From: Owenweeksia sp.
Lineage (GTDB): Bacteria; Bacteroidota; Bacteroidia; Flavobacteriales; Schleiferiaceae
Direction: 5' to 3'
Length of the DNA stretch: 64,000 nucleotides
Assembly: GCA_002695025.1 (NCBI GenBank)
Contig: NZNV01000020.1
Span: forward strand, 1-64,000
The position numbers and the translations under genes were made by a program. This document shows, in pieces, positions 34,005 to 41,969 of this stretch. A model generated the notes under the pieces. That model had not been told where the DNA came from and did not search any database. It was given only the letters and a program-made list of their open reading frames with translations. Within the stretch, counting starts at the first letter, position 1, and every line of letters starts with the position of its first letter.

Positions 34005-35414
34005 ATGCCGGGCAAATCATCCATATCCTTCCATCGTGCTTTCCAGGTAATCCTGCTAAGCTTTTTCCTGGTCCGGATGATCGGTATACTCAATCCCCCC
34101 CTGGAAGCCGGGCATAGCTGGCGGCAAAGTTTCACCTTGATGGTAAGCCGTAATTTCTCCGAAGAGTCGGCTAATATTCTTTATCCCAGAATAGATACCT
34201 ATGGCAGTAAACCTTCGGATATCATAGCTTCTGAGTTTCCGCTTTTCAATTACATTATTTACGGTTGTAACGAACTCTGTGGTTATGCTCACTGGTATGG
34301 GCGGTTGATCAACCTTATTGTTTCCAGTCTGGGTATTTATAGTTTCTTCCTGCTAGTCCGGAGGTTTGAAAATCAGGAAACAGCCCTGGCGGCAGCGGTG
34401 ATCCTACTGTCCTCTATCTGGTTTGCTTTTTCACGTAAGGTAATGCCGGATACTTTCAGTGTAGCCCTTGCTATGATAGCGGTTTATATGATGACCCTGT
34501 ACTATGACCGTGAAAAATTCAGATTCCTTTTAGGCTTTACAGGGCTTGCCATGGCAGCTACCCTGAGTAAAATACCGGCTTTCATCCTAATTGCACCCCT
34601 TGGTCTTATCTGGTTGAGCCGGAGAAAAACACTTGCCTTTAAGGTAAAGATGACCCTAGCGCTTTTACTATCCGTAGCTCCGGCCCTTTGGTGGTACTTT
34701 TCCTGGAACCCATACCTGGAGAAAACCTTTGAAAATACCTTGTACACTTCTTATAGCCTGGCCGAAGGCTGGCATTTTCAAAAGGAGCTGTGGCCACTTA
34801 CCTTGGAGAAGTTCTATTTTGCCGCGCTACATTCCTTTATTGCTTTTGCCGCATTCCTGCTGGGATTGGTTTTTCTGTTCATACGACCCATGAAGTTCCT
34901 GAGTGGGGTGCTGGCCTCTTCTTTTTTAGTGCTGGCTTTTTTTATTTTAAAAACCGGGAACATATTTCCCACCCATAACTATTACATCATTCCCTTTGTG
35001 CCCGTGATGGCCTGGGTAGCCGGTTATGGGGTAGCCAGGGTTAAGGTGCGTTGGGTTTTTAAGCTGGCATTGCTGATCATAGCTGCAGAAGGTATAGCCA
35101 ACCAGCAACATGATCTTTTTAACAAACCGAAGGACAGGTTTTACCTGGAACTGGAAGAAGTGAGCAGCCATTTTTCGCAAGCTGATGAAAAGATAGCTAT
35201 TTGGGGTGGGGGTAACCCGCAGGCTATGTACTTTGCTCACCGTGAGGGTTGGGTCTTGGATCCCCAGGATTACCATAATGCGGCTTTTCTGGAGAAAATC
35301 CGGAAGGAAGGCTGTAAACTGCTTTTTGCCCCACTGGAGGAGGCAAACATACCCTTAACACTGCCCATATTGTATGAGAATGAGCACTATAAAGTATTCC
35401 TTCTGGCACCTTAA
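34005..35414 (+). CDS. GT39-like membrane glycosyltransferase
   Basis: This 469-residue membrane protein has about ten segments. The first outside loop has PPLEAGHSWRQSFTL, with a Glu where ArnT/PMT-type transferases keep an acidic catalytic residue, and a later loop has SEFPLFNYI. It resembles the larger protein at 7053-9065 in the WRQ loop and is likely of the same broad family, which takes sugars from polyprenyl phosphate carriers in the periplasm. A short soluble tail (about 380-469) has a Rossmann-like IAIWGGGNPQAMYFA segment. It is convergent with the 13-gene operon, with three bases between the stops. Confidence 0.75.
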   Translation: MPGKSSISFHRAFQVILLSFFLVRMIGILNPPLEAGHSWRQSFTLMVSRNFSEESANILYPRIDTYGSKPSDIIASEFPLFNYIIYGCNELCGYAHWYGRLINLIVSSLGIYSFFLLVRRFENQETALAAAVILLSSIWFAFSRKVMPDTFSVALAMIAVYMMTLYYDREKFRFLLGFTGLAMAATLSKIPAFILIAPLGLIWLSRRKTLAFKVKMTLALLLSVAPALWWYFSWNPYLEKTFENTLYTSYSLAEGWHFQKELWPLTLEKFYFAALHSFIAFAAFLLGLVFLFIRPMKFLSGVLASSFLVLAFFILKTGNIFPTHNYYIIPFVPVMAWVAGYGVARVKVRWVFKLALLIIAAEGIANQQHDLFNKPKDRFYLELEEVSSHFSQADEKIAIWGGGNPQAMYFAHREGWVLDPQDYHNAAFLEKIRKEGCKLLFAPLEEANIPLTLPILYENEHYKVFLLAP

Positions 35415-35417
35415 AAC

Positions 35418-35630
35418 TTAAAGGGGCTCGGCCTGGAAGCCTGCTTCCAGCATTATCCTGAGTACGGGTGCGGTGGTAACTTCACCCTGTGGGTTTACTA
35501 CCTTCAGTATGCGATCACAATCCTCCAGGTCAAATACGGCCCGGTAGGAGGGAAAAACCTGAAGAATACGCCCGAGCAGCTCTTCAGCTGCTTCGGAACG
35601 ATTTACATTGGTCTTAAAAACTTCCACCAT
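35418..35630 (-). CDS. Small HMA-like protein
   Basis: This 70-residue protein reads as a ferredoxin-like beta-alpha-beta unit (VEVFKTNVNRSEAAEELLGRILQVFP, then AVFDLEDCDRILKVV). It is like heavy-metal-associated domains but without their CxxC. Small proteins of this pattern recur in Bacteroidota with no known role. It is the last gene of the 13-gene minus-strand run, 14 bases after a DoxX-like gene. Confidence 0.7.
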   Translation of the reverse strand: MVEVFKTNVNRSEAAEELLGRILQVFPSYRAVFDLEDCDRILKVVNPQGEVTTAPVLRIMLEAGFQAEPL

Positions 35631-35644
35631 TTTACAATAGGTAG

Positions 35645-36022
35645 TTAACCGGCAGGCTGGGTTTTACGCAGCTTATGCCAGCTAAAATAGGAGGTGAGGT
35701 GAATAGCCAGAAACAGGACTGGGAAAAGCAGCATGGCGCCAAATCCATCTACGGCCCAATGACTGATTATGGCCCAGATAAAATTGAAGGTAAAGCCCGC
35801 GTAGGCCCACTCTTTAAGCCGAGGCGGTACAGCGGGTATAATTAAAGCAAGTGCCCCAGGGATCTTAAAGAATAGTATGGCCAGGCCAAAGTACTCAGGG
35901 TAGCCCAGGTGTGCTATACCTTCTTTAGCCATTTCAGATTGGCCGGTGAGGGCGGGCATTACTCCTTCCCATAGGAAAACCAGCGAGGTGGTTATCCAGT
36001 AAATGATCCTGGTAGATTTCAT
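35645..36022 (-). CDS. DoxX-like membrane protein
   Basis: This 125-residue protein has four membrane segments and the DoxX-like pattern (RIIYWITTSLVFLWEG, LGYPEYFGLAILFFKIPGALALI, LKEWAYAGFTFNFIWAIISHWAVD). DoxX-family proteins are poorly defined; in some bacteria they sit in complexes linked to oxidative stress or thiosulfate oxidation. It lies 11 bases after a VOC gene in the operon. Confidence 0.82.
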   Translation of the reverse strand: MKSTRIIYWITTSLVFLWEGVMPALTGQSEMAKEGIAHLGYPEYFGLAILFFKIPGALALIIPAVPPRLKEWAYAGFTFNFIWAIISHWAVDGFGAMLLFPVLFLAIHLTSYFSWHKLRKTQPAG

Positions 36023-36033
36023 GATGGTAATTA

Positions 36034-36453
36034 TTAATGTTGGGTTTTACTGTAATTCAACATCCACTGCACTCCGTATTTATCGGTTAAGGAGCCGTAG
36101 TAATCTCCCCAAAACATATCCTGAAGGTCTGTTTCTACGGTGCCACCAGCTGCAAGGGCTTCAAAAACGCGTTTGGTCTCCTCGCGACTATCCGGGCTGA
36201 TCATGATATAAGTGTTGTTTCCCATTTGTACGGTAAAGCCCATTTCTTCCGGGGCATCGCTGCCCATCAGGTAACTATTATCAATAGGTAGGGTAATGTG
36301 CATGATCTTATCCTTGAGGGGATCAGGAATCGTAGAGTCCGGGTTTTCACCGAAGCGGTTTACGTTCAGGAATTCTCCGCCAAAAACGGAGCGGTAAAAA
36401 TTAAAGGCAGCTTCGGTATGGCCTCCAAAGTTGAGATAGGGATTGATTTTCAT
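36034..36453 (-). CDS. VOC family protein, PhnB-like
   Basis: This 139-residue protein has the PhnB/3-demethylubiquinone-like glyoxalase fold: MKINPYLNFGGHTEAAFNFYRSVFGGEF, MHITLPIDNSYLMGSD, and the typical end FWGDYYGSLTDKYGVQWMLNY. These proteins form dimers with a shared pocket for a metal or small ligand. Despite the PhnB name, phosphonate metabolism is not implied. It lies 33 bases after an SRPBCC gene. Confidence 0.9.
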   Translation of the reverse strand: MKINPYLNFGGHTEAAFNFYRSVFGGEFLNVNRFGENPDSTIPDPLKDKIMHITLPIDNSYLMGSDAPEEMGFTVQMGNNTYIMISPDSREETKRVFEALAAGGTVETDLQDMFWGDYYGSLTDKYGVQWMLNYSKTQH

Positions 36454-36486
36454 GACAACAGGTATTAGAAATTTAGATAGGTGATT

Positions 36487-36969
36487 TTAAAATGTGGACG
36501 GTTTGTTTTCTGCCAGTTCCTTTATTTTGAGCAAGGCCTGGTCCCACATGCCCATAAAAAGTCCCAGGTACTCCTCTGAGGTTTCCTGTTCAATGGAAAG
36601 GGTGGTTATGCCGCCTTCTTCATAAAGCTTATAGGCTTCGGTAAACCCCTTTACATTATGGGCATCTTCACTTTCCAGGTCTTCCTGCCCGTTTTCCAGG
36701 AAACCGAGGTATTCGATCTTCAGGGCGTAATTCGGGTTATTCTCCACCACCCGTGCCACCAGTCCAAAGCCGTGGCCATCGTCAATACGTACCTTGCTGC
36801 CCAGCTGCCAGTCCGTTTCTGCAAATGATCCAGGGTTGAAGCGGGAATACCAGGCCCTTACACAAGGCTCTTCCGTGAGTACTTCCCATACCCGCTTCCT
36901 GGGGGCGTTGAGGTCAATACACTTGTGGATCAACTCCTTTGTAATATGGGAAACCCGGGTCTGGATCAT
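36487..36969 (-). CDS. SRPBCC family protein (AHSA1-like)
   Basis: This 160-residue protein has the START/Bet v1-like fold of the AHSA1 branch: CIDLNAPRKRVWEVLTEEPCVRAWYS, LGSKVRIDDG, and a C-terminal long helix (EYLGLFMGMWDQALLKIKELAE). The fold encloses a hydrophobic cavity for lipids or other small molecules. Its start overlaps the stop of the VOC gene before it by four bases, which implies coupled translation. Confidence 0.88.
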   Translation of the reverse strand: MIQTRVSHITKELIHKCIDLNAPRKRVWEVLTEEPCVRAWYSRFNPGSFAETDWQLGSKVRIDDGHGFGLVARVVENNPNYALKIEYLGFLENGQEDLESEDAHNVKGFTEAYKLYEEGGITTLSIEQETSEEYLGLFMGMWDQALLKIKELAENKPSTF

Positions 36970-37358
36970 CTGTAATTATCTTCGAGAACTGAGAGTATAT
37001 TTCCGGCTGGGTCGGTAAACCAGGCAATACTGGGCCCTTGTTCAGCGCTTTCACTGCGGACAATGCCTTTTTCATCCTGTTTAAAGCCCTCATAACGTTC
37101 CATAGTGACGCCCTTGGCGATCAGGCCATCCACCGCTTGGTCAATGTCCTTAACCGGAAAGCTCAGCACGGTGAATACAGCCGGCCGGTGATCGGGCTTG
37201 GGATAAATGATGATATGGCTGTCTCCGGGAAAATGTACTTCCAGGATGTCCATGGGATTATCCTTTACGTTTAGTCCCAGGGTATTGCCATAAAACTCCC
37301 TCGCGTCCTCTATATTGTTGGTGGAGAAACTTCCAAAGGCTTTGCTGTTTTGTAACAT
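36966..37358 (-). CDS. VOC family protein
   Basis: This 130-residue glyoxalase-fold protein has one beta-alpha-beta-beta-beta module at the start (FGSFSTNNIEDAREFYGNTLGLNV), then FTVLSFPVKDIDQAVDGLIAKGV, ending IAWFTDPAGNILSVLED. The last motif keeps the Asp/Pro/Gly turn of the family. An upstream extension of the frame (to 37544) reads as nonsense and is antisense to the hydrolase, so the ATG at 37358 is the start. Confidence 0.88.
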   Translation of the reverse strand: MLQNSKAFGSFSTNNIEDAREFYGNTLGLNVKDNPMDILEVHFPGDSHIIIYPKPDHRPAVFTVLSFPVKDIDQAVDGLIAKGVTMERYEGFKQDEKGIVRSESAEQGPSIAWFTDPAGNILSVLEDNYR

Positions 37359-37377
37359 GATTTTGAGGGTATGGGGG

Positions 37378-38259
37378 TTATTCTTTACGCAGGAATTCTT
37401 CCAGGATATCAACGGTATAAGTTTGGGCCCATATACCATTGTTGAGGGTTTCCACCGTGCCCAGGTAAGCACCGTGCATGCCTGGCAGTATGACCAATTC
37501 ACAATGGGGGATGAGGCGGTACATGGCCGTGGCATGTTCCACACTGGCCACGTCCTGGGTTGTATTGATCACCAGGGTGGGGCTTTCAATGGATTGTATT
37601 TGTTGGTCAGTCCAGCCGGTAAAGCCCTTCATCAGTTCTACATCACGCTTAAACATATTCTCAAGACCTTCAGGGCTGTTATTGGCCTTCAGGTAAGCAT
37701 CTTTCAAAGGCTGGGGCATCCTATCCAGCGTAGCAGAATTAAAACCCGCCCAGAACTGCTCAGGTGCTCCCTCTCTTGTGTAGATGGTGGAGGCCAGGAT
37801 AAGTTTGTTGATGAGGTCAGGATGATTCAACGCTAACTCTATCAGCACATTGGCACCGTTGCTGAACCCAAGGAAATCAGCTTTATTCACATGAAGGTTG
37901 TCCATAAGTGCCGCAATATCATCTGCACTTTGCCTGAAACTTAATGCGGTATCACGGTCCGCAGTGTGGCCATGCGCCTGTATTTCCATGGCAATTACCT
38001 GATGGTTTTTGGCCAGGTAGGGGATGATATTCCCGAAGGTGCTTTCTATGGTAGAACCTCCTCCATGTACCAATAGCAGGGGTTTCCCTTCCCCGTATAT
38101 TTCGTAATACATTTTAAGGCCATTTACTTCCGAATAACCACTCTGCACATTAAGCGCAGTGGTATCTGCTGAAGGAGATTCATCAATTTTTACTTTGGTT
38201 TTCATCTGGCATGAAATGAGGATAGATACTAGTAAAGTGTACGTAAATAAGGTTCTCAT
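37378..38259 (-). CDS. Lipoprotein alpha/beta hydrolase
   Basis: This 293-residue protein has a lipoprotein signal (MRTLFTYTLLVSILISC) and an alpha/beta hydrolase domain. The oxyanion motif is LVHGGGSTIES, the nucleophile elbow GFSNGAN, the acid region VINTTQDVASVEH, and the His in LPGMHGAYLG. The early MYYEIYGEGKPLLLVHGG strand is usual for the family. The lipid anchor places it outside the cytoplasm, unlike its operon partners, so it may act on a compound at the envelope. The substrate is unknown. Confidence 0.88.
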   Translation of the reverse strand: MRTLFTYTLLVSILISCQMKTKVKIDESPSADTTALNVQSGYSEVNGLKMYYEIYGEGKPLLLVHGGGSTIESTFGNIIPYLAKNHQVIAMEIQAHGHTADRDTALSFRQSADDIAALMDNLHVNKADFLGFSNGANVLIELALNHPDLINKLILASTIYTREGAPEQFWAGFNSATLDRMPQPLKDAYLKANNSPEGLENMFKRDVELMKGFTGWTDQQIQSIESPTLVINTTQDVASVEHATAMYRLIPHCELVILPGMHGAYLGTVETLNNGIWAQTYTVDILEEFLRKE

Positions 38260-38270
38260 AAAAGATGGTT

Positions 38271-38660
38271 TTACATATACAGTACGTTCCAGCGGTGCCC
38301 GTCCAGGTCGGCAAAGGCGCAGCCGTAATATATACCCTGTATTTCAGCAGGAGGAGCAAAGAGATTTCCACCCGCAGCTTTTACCAGTTCTGCTATCCTA
38401 TCCACTTCTTCCCGTGTTTCTGCATCAAAGGAGATGATCATTTGCGAGGTTTTGGAAGTATCGGGCAACTCGCTTTGCATGATGGCCTTAAGTTGATTTT
38501 CTTCAAACAACATTACAGGTACGGGTTTTTTCCCCACCATCATAGCCACCATATTCGGGTTCTCCCGGTCTTCACGAAAAGCAAAGCCGATCTTGCTGAA
38601 AAACTCTTTTGATTTCCGGGGATCTTTTACCGGGAGGTTTAACCATAGTTCTTTGGTCAT
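38271..38660 (-). CDS. VOC family protein
   Basis: This 129-residue protein begins MTKELWLNLPVKDPRKSKEFFSKIGF, a VOC start, and has the second half MIISFDAETREEVDRIAELVKAAGG ending GCAFADLDGHRWNVLYM. It resembles the YycE/ylmE-like branch often annotated as extradiol dioxygenase, but metal ligands are incomplete. Its start overlaps the SRPBCC gene stop by four bases. Confidence 0.88.
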   Translation of the reverse strand: MTKELWLNLPVKDPRKSKEFFSKIGFAFREDRENPNMVAMMVGKKPVPVMLFEENQLKAIMQSELPDTSKTSQMIISFDAETREEVDRIAELVKAAGGNLFAPPAEIQGIYYGCAFADLDGHRWNVLYM

Positions 38661-39148
38661 AATCTACTCTTTAAGAAGTTAGTGAGCTGGGTAAAGGTGC
38701 CTTCAAAACCCATTTTCACATTTTGGGTATTGGCATTAAAGGTGTTCCTTTCTTCGGTTGTGGCCTGGTAGGGTTCAATGGTCAATTCCAAAGTGGTAAT
38801 ACCATCCTTTTCATCCAATCGCAGGGTATTTATCATTTTCAGGGGCCAATGTTTGCCGAAAGGTACTTCGGGAGCCTTTACCACTTCTGCGGCCGGGTTG
38901 GAAAAGGAGTTGATAAAGATCAAGTGATTTGGTTCCCTGATCTCCTGATAGGAAAACAGTCCCCACATGTCCATTCCCTTTCCGTCCTTGATCACATAGT
39001 GAAAAGTGCCACCGGGTTTAAAGTCAAAAGTCTTTACTTCTGTGGTAAACCCTTCCGGACCCCACCAGGCTACAATACTTTCAGCTTTACTCCAGGCATT
39101 GAAAACCTGTTTTGGGGTAGCATTGAATTCTTTGGAAATAATAAGCAT
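38657..39148 (-). CDS. SRPBCC family protein (AHSA1-like)
   Basis: This 163-residue SRPBCC protein has the AHSA1 signature: ISKEFNATPKQVFNAWSKAESIVAWWGPEGFTTEV, then GGTFHYVIKDGKG and the C-terminal EGTFTQLTNFLKSRL helix. This is the sub-branch often found with ArsR regulators. It lies between a DoxX gene and a VOC gene, repeating the order of families seen elsewhere in the operon. Confidence 0.9.
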   Translation of the reverse strand: MLIISKEFNATPKQVFNAWSKAESIVAWWGPEGFTTEVKTFDFKPGGTFHYVIKDGKGMDMWGLFSYQEIREPNHLIFINSFSNPAAEVVKAPEVPFGKHWPLKMINTLRLDEKDGITTLELTIEPYQATTEERNTFNANTQNVKMGFEGTFTQLTNFLKSRL

Positions 39149-39159
39149 ATCAATTGTTG

Positions 39160-39540
39160 TTAAGACCGGATCAACGGGGCATATTTTTTTCGGTTATCTA
39201 TCAGTATCCAAAGGAGGATAGCCCATATTACCAGGGCTATTAGTAAGCTGTTGGGCTCAACAAATATGTGGGTCAACAGTATTCCCACCGCAACCGGAAA
39301 CAGGATAAGAGCACCTAAAGCCCTGGTTTTTGGAAATAGTATGAGCAGACCACCCGCCACTTCCGCCAAACCGATCAGGGGCATTAACCACGCTATTTCC
39401 ATTATAGCCTGAAAGTCCTTAAGCATAGGCTCCGGGATATCCTCAGGAACGGGCATATAATTAAAGAATTTATTCAGGCCTCCATTGATGAACAAGAGGC
39501 CCATGATGACCGAAAGGCCGTTTAGAATTTTACGTTTCAC
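39160..39540 (-). CDS. DoxX family membrane protein
   Basis: This 126-residue protein has four membrane segments, with GLSVIMGLLFINGGLNKFFNYMPVP at the start, ILMPLIGLAEVAGGLLIL-like segments, and a charged end. The NKF motif after the first segment is common in DoxX proteins of Bacteroidota. It is the second DoxX-type gene of the operon, and it differs from the one at 35645. Confidence 0.85.
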   Translation of the reverse strand: MKRKILNGLSVIMGLLFINGGLNKFFNYMPVPEDIPEPMLKDFQAIMEIAWLMPLIGLAEVAGGLLILFPKTRALGALILFPVAVGILLTHIFVEPNSLLIALVIWAILLWILIDNRKKYAPLIRS

Positions 39541-39551
39541 GATGGCGATTG

Positions 39552-39953
39552 TTAGTCAGTTAAGGGGAGCATACATTTTACATCTTCTCCATAATACCAT
39601 TCTATACCTGGCATGGCAGTGGGGTATTCAGAATCTCCCAGCTTTTTGAAAGTAGCTTCAAAGAGGTGTTCCTTTCCCTGCCAGTTTTCAATAAGCTCGG
39701 TGAGATAATCCCCTTTTGGAATGGTCCATTCCCCGGTACCAAGCTTTTCTGCTTCACCAGGCTCCTTTGCAGAACAAGCGGCTATATACACTAGTTTCCC
39801 GTTTTCCAGGTAACTGATACCAAACATAGTACGCCCTTCAAAACCACCTGTTTTGGCTATAAGACGCTCAAAGGCAGCTTTTACATCATGGGGGAATTCC
39901 TTTGCCTTTTCGCACAGGGTTGTAATATCCTTTTCAAGTGTATAAATTTTCAT
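39552..39953 (-). CDS. Probable GyrI-like/effector-binding domain protein
   Basis: This 133-residue protein has the pattern of stand-alone effector-binding (GyrI-like) domains: FGISYLENGKLVYIAACSA, EWTIPKGDYLTELIENWQG, a helix with LFEATFKKLGD, and MPGIEWYYGEDVKCMLPL at the end. The resemblance is moderate. Such domains bind small, often cationic molecules without a DNA-binding part. It lies between the SnoaL-like and DoxX genes with gaps of five and eleven bases. Confidence 0.65.
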   Translation of the reverse strand: MKIYTLEKDITTLCEKAKEFPHDVKAAFERLIAKTGGFEGRTMFGISYLENGKLVYIAACSAKEPGEAEKLGTGEWTIPKGDYLTELIENWQGKEHLFEATFKKLGDSEYPTAMPGIEWYYGEDVKCMLPLTD

Positions 39954-39958
39954 AACCT

Positions 39959-40324
39959 TTAACTTTTAAGGATTACTATATAAGAGGTTAATTTTTTGAT
40001 CTTGGGGTCTTTAAAACCGGAAAACTCATACACGTCACAAAAACCGTAATGCTCTTCTGCACCCTTGTTTTCCATGGTCATACGGCCGTTCACCGAAGCC
40101 TTGCGGCCATGGGTGATGATCGCATCAATAGTAGTAGAAAGCAGTTTACTGCTATCGTCCATATTGTCAAAGAACTTTTGCAGCTCTTCCTTGCCGTGAA
40201 AGGTTTGGTCTCCAACCATTTCCCATTCTACATCATCGGTAACACTATCCAGTATAAAGGGGATATCCGGTTTTAAAAAGGCATCGTTGAATTTGCGCAG
40301 GAACTCTTCTTTCTTATTGGTCAT
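39959..40324 (-). CDS. SnoaL/NTF2-like fold protein
   Basis: This 121-residue protein has the cone-shaped NTF2-like fold: KFNDAFLKPDIPFILDSVTDDVEWEMVG, then FHGKEELQKFFDNM and the closing YEFSGFKDPKIKKLTSYIV. These folds hold a hydrophobic pocket; known members are polyketide cyclases, isomerases and binding proteins. It follows a VOC gene by three bases. The role is unknown. Confidence 0.8.
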   Translation of the reverse strand: MTNKKEEFLRKFNDAFLKPDIPFILDSVTDDVEWEMVGDQTFHGKEELQKFFDNMDDSSKLLSTTIDAIITHGRKASVNGRMTMENKGAEEHYGFCDVYEFSGFKDPKIKKLTSYIVILKS

Positions 40325-40327
40325 AAT

Positions 40328-40741
40328 TCAAGGCTTAGGTCTGCAGTTGAACATCCAGTTCTTCCCGAATTTATCGGTAAGGGCACCAAACACATCGCCC
40401 CAGGGAGCTTTAGCCAGTTTTTCCTGGATCGTACCTCCAATAGCCAGTTTATCAAAATATTGATGGCATTTCTCCTCATCATCTCCAAAGAGGCAAAGTG
40501 AAAAGTCATTTCCCTCTTTATGACCGCCCGGTAGGCCGGCATCGGTGCCCATAATTACGATATGGTCAGAGGTTAACATAGCGTGCAGGATACCATCGCG
40601 CTGGTCCACGGGGAATTGTTCCGCCATGGGTGATTCACGGATGGGATTCAACTCCAGGGTACCACCCAGGCACTCTTTGTAAAAACTCATGGCTTCGGTA
40701 CACTTACCGTTGAAATTCAGATAGGGAGACAGGTGTATCAT
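40328..40741 (-). CDS. VOC family protein, PhnB-like
   Basis: This 137-residue PhnB-type VOC protein begins LSPYLNFNGKCTEAMSFYKECLGGTLEL and ends APWGDVFGALTDKFGKNWMFNC. It is similar in layout to the VOC protein at 36034, but only in family motifs. It lies two bases after an SRPBCC gene and three bases before the SnoaL-like gene. Confidence 0.9.
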   Translation of the reverse strand: MIHLSPYLNFNGKCTEAMSFYKECLGGTLELNPIRESPMAEQFPVDQRDGILHAMLTSDHIVIMGTDAGLPGGHKEGNDFSLCLFGDDEEKCHQYFDKLAIGGTIQEKLAKAPWGDVFGALTDKFGKNWMFNCRPKP

Positions 40742-40743
40742 GA

Positions 40744-41169
40744 TCAGTTGGTTTCTGTATGTTGTTTGAAATTATCCAGGATGGCCTGCCATCCGACCCT
40801 CTGCAGTTCTACCGGGTTCTGGTTTTCGGCATCAAATGTTTCCGTGATATGGGTTTGGTCACCACGGCTTTCAAAATGTATTTCTACTTTCCGATCATCA
40901 TCCAGGGTATAGGCAATGTGCTCATGTTTCCGGATGTCCGTATAGGTTCCTCCAAAGTCAAAGCCTGCACTGCCATCTTTGGCTTCCATCCGGTAAACCA
41001 GCCGGCCTCCCTCTTTAAAGTCGTTACTGGCCGTAGGTGTGTGCCAGTCCGGGTGGGCGCTGTTCCATTTAATGATATGATCCGGGTCGTTCCAGTAATC
41101 CCACACTTTTTCCATGGGTGCATTTACCGTGGCCTGGATGGTGACTTTTATTGTTTTGGAGGTTTCCAT
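40744..41169 (-). CDS. SRPBCC family protein (AHSA1-like)
   Basis: This 141-residue SRPBCC protein starts TIKVTIQATVNAPMEKVWDYWNDPDHIIKWNSAHPDWHTP, with ITETFDAENQNPVELQRVGWQAILDNFKQHTE at the end. It is the first gene of the 13-gene run and follows a 332-base gap, so the operon promoter should lie upstream of it. An AATCTTTG box near 41197-41204 on the minus strand is close to the -7 consensus. Confidence 0.9.
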   Translation of the reverse strand: METSKTIKVTIQATVNAPMEKVWDYWNDPDHIIKWNSAHPDWHTPTASNDFKEGGRLVYRMEAKDGSAGFDFGGTYTDIRKHEHIAYTLDDDRKVEIHFESRGDQTHITETFDAENQNPVELQRVGWQAILDNFKQHTETN

Positions 41170-41501
41170 GATAGAGTGCTTTTAAAATTTGATATACAAA
41201 GATTGGTATAGCTGTTCAGTTTTACGGTGGTTAAATACGGCATATAAACAGGGTAATTGCGACACTTCCTTTAAACCTGGTCAGAGTAATGAAACTTTTC
41301 CGAAAATATGCCTTACAGGAGGCACTTTAGCGCCTCTTTTATTGGATCGAAAACGCTGAAAACCCGTCAGGATTTCCAAATCCATAGCTCTTTTTTGACT
41401 CTTTAAATAAGCTTACCCGGTAAGAGGTTGGCCCAATTAAAAGATGATGCTTTGAGAGACTTCATCAATGAGATTACTTTGAGGTAACCGCCAATGATCG
41501 G
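41170..41501. other. 332-base intergenic region upstream of the 13-gene operon
   Basis: It should hold the operon promoter and the end of the arsR-SRPBCC transcript. I see a near -7 box (AATCTTTG on the minus strand, 41197-41204), a GAGGC/GCCTC hairpin followed by TTTT on the plus strand (about 41319-41340), and a TAACCG/CGGTTA inverted repeat at 41485-41504 overlapping the SRPBCC stop codon. None is conclusive and no open frame is convincing. Confidence 0.45.
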
Positions 41502-41969
41502 TTATTTACGTTTAGCCTTCAGGTCTTTCAGGTAAACTTCCAGTTTTTCGGCATTTTGTTCCAGTCCTTTATCCGCCTTGAAGGTTTTGACAGTCTGTAT
41601 AAACTCTTCGCGGTCCCTGAATAGCATGGTCCAGATGATCTTTGTTTGTTCACCCAGATCTTCAAACTCTATATGGGCTATAAAATGTGGTCCGTGCTCA
41701 TGTTTATAGGCAATCAGTTTGCGCTCGATTACCTCGGTATAGGTGTATCGGTTGGGGTAAACGGTTCCGTCCGAACCTGTCATGGTAAGCTCGTAGCGGC
41801 CACCGGTATAAGGTTCCAAAAGGCTTACTTCATTGGTAAAACCATGGGGCCCCCACCAGTTTTGAATATGTTCGGGTTTTGTCCACACCTCCCAGACCAG
41901 ATCAATAGGAGCGTTTAATATGCGGACCATTTGCAGCCCTCTGTCGTCAATGTCACTTTGTTTTATCAT
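41502..41969 (-). CDS. SRPBCC family protein (AHSA1-like), coupled to arsR
   Basis: This 155-residue AHSA1-type protein starts GLQMVRILNAPIDLVWEVWTKPEHIQNWWGPHGFTNEV and ends with a helix EFIQTVKTFKADKGLEQNAEKLEVYLKDL. Its start overlaps the arsR stop by 17 bases, so the two are translated as one unit. ArsR-SRPBCC pairs are common across bacteria; the SRPBCC protein is presumed to carry the function that ArsR switches on. Confidence 0.92.
   Translation of the reverse strand: MIKQSDIDDRGLQMVRILNAPIDLVWEVWTKPEHIQNWWGPHGFTNEVSLLEPYTGGRYELTMTGSDGTVYPNRYTYTEVIERKLIAYKHEHGPHFIAHIEFEDLGEQTKIIWTMLFRDREEFIQTVKTFKADKGLEQNAEKLEVYLKDLKAKRK

Noticed and set aside
36034-36453. Reading the PhnB-like VOC proteins as phosphonate-use genes
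   Set aside because: The PhnB name does not imply phosphonate metabolism, and no phn transport or lyase gene is near.
37315-37836. Plus-strand open frame of 173 residues opposite the VOC and hydrolase genes
   Set aside because: Shadow of two overlapping real minus-strand genes.
41319-41340. GAGGC/GCCTC hairpin followed by TTTT on the plus strand
   Set aside because: No plus-strand gene lies upstream to be terminated; the minus-strand side lacks a T-run.
41485-41504. TAACCG/CGGTTA inverted repeat thought to be a third ArsR operator
   Set aside because: The spacing (N8) and core differ from the two TGTAAC-N6-GTTAC sites, and it overlaps a stop codon.
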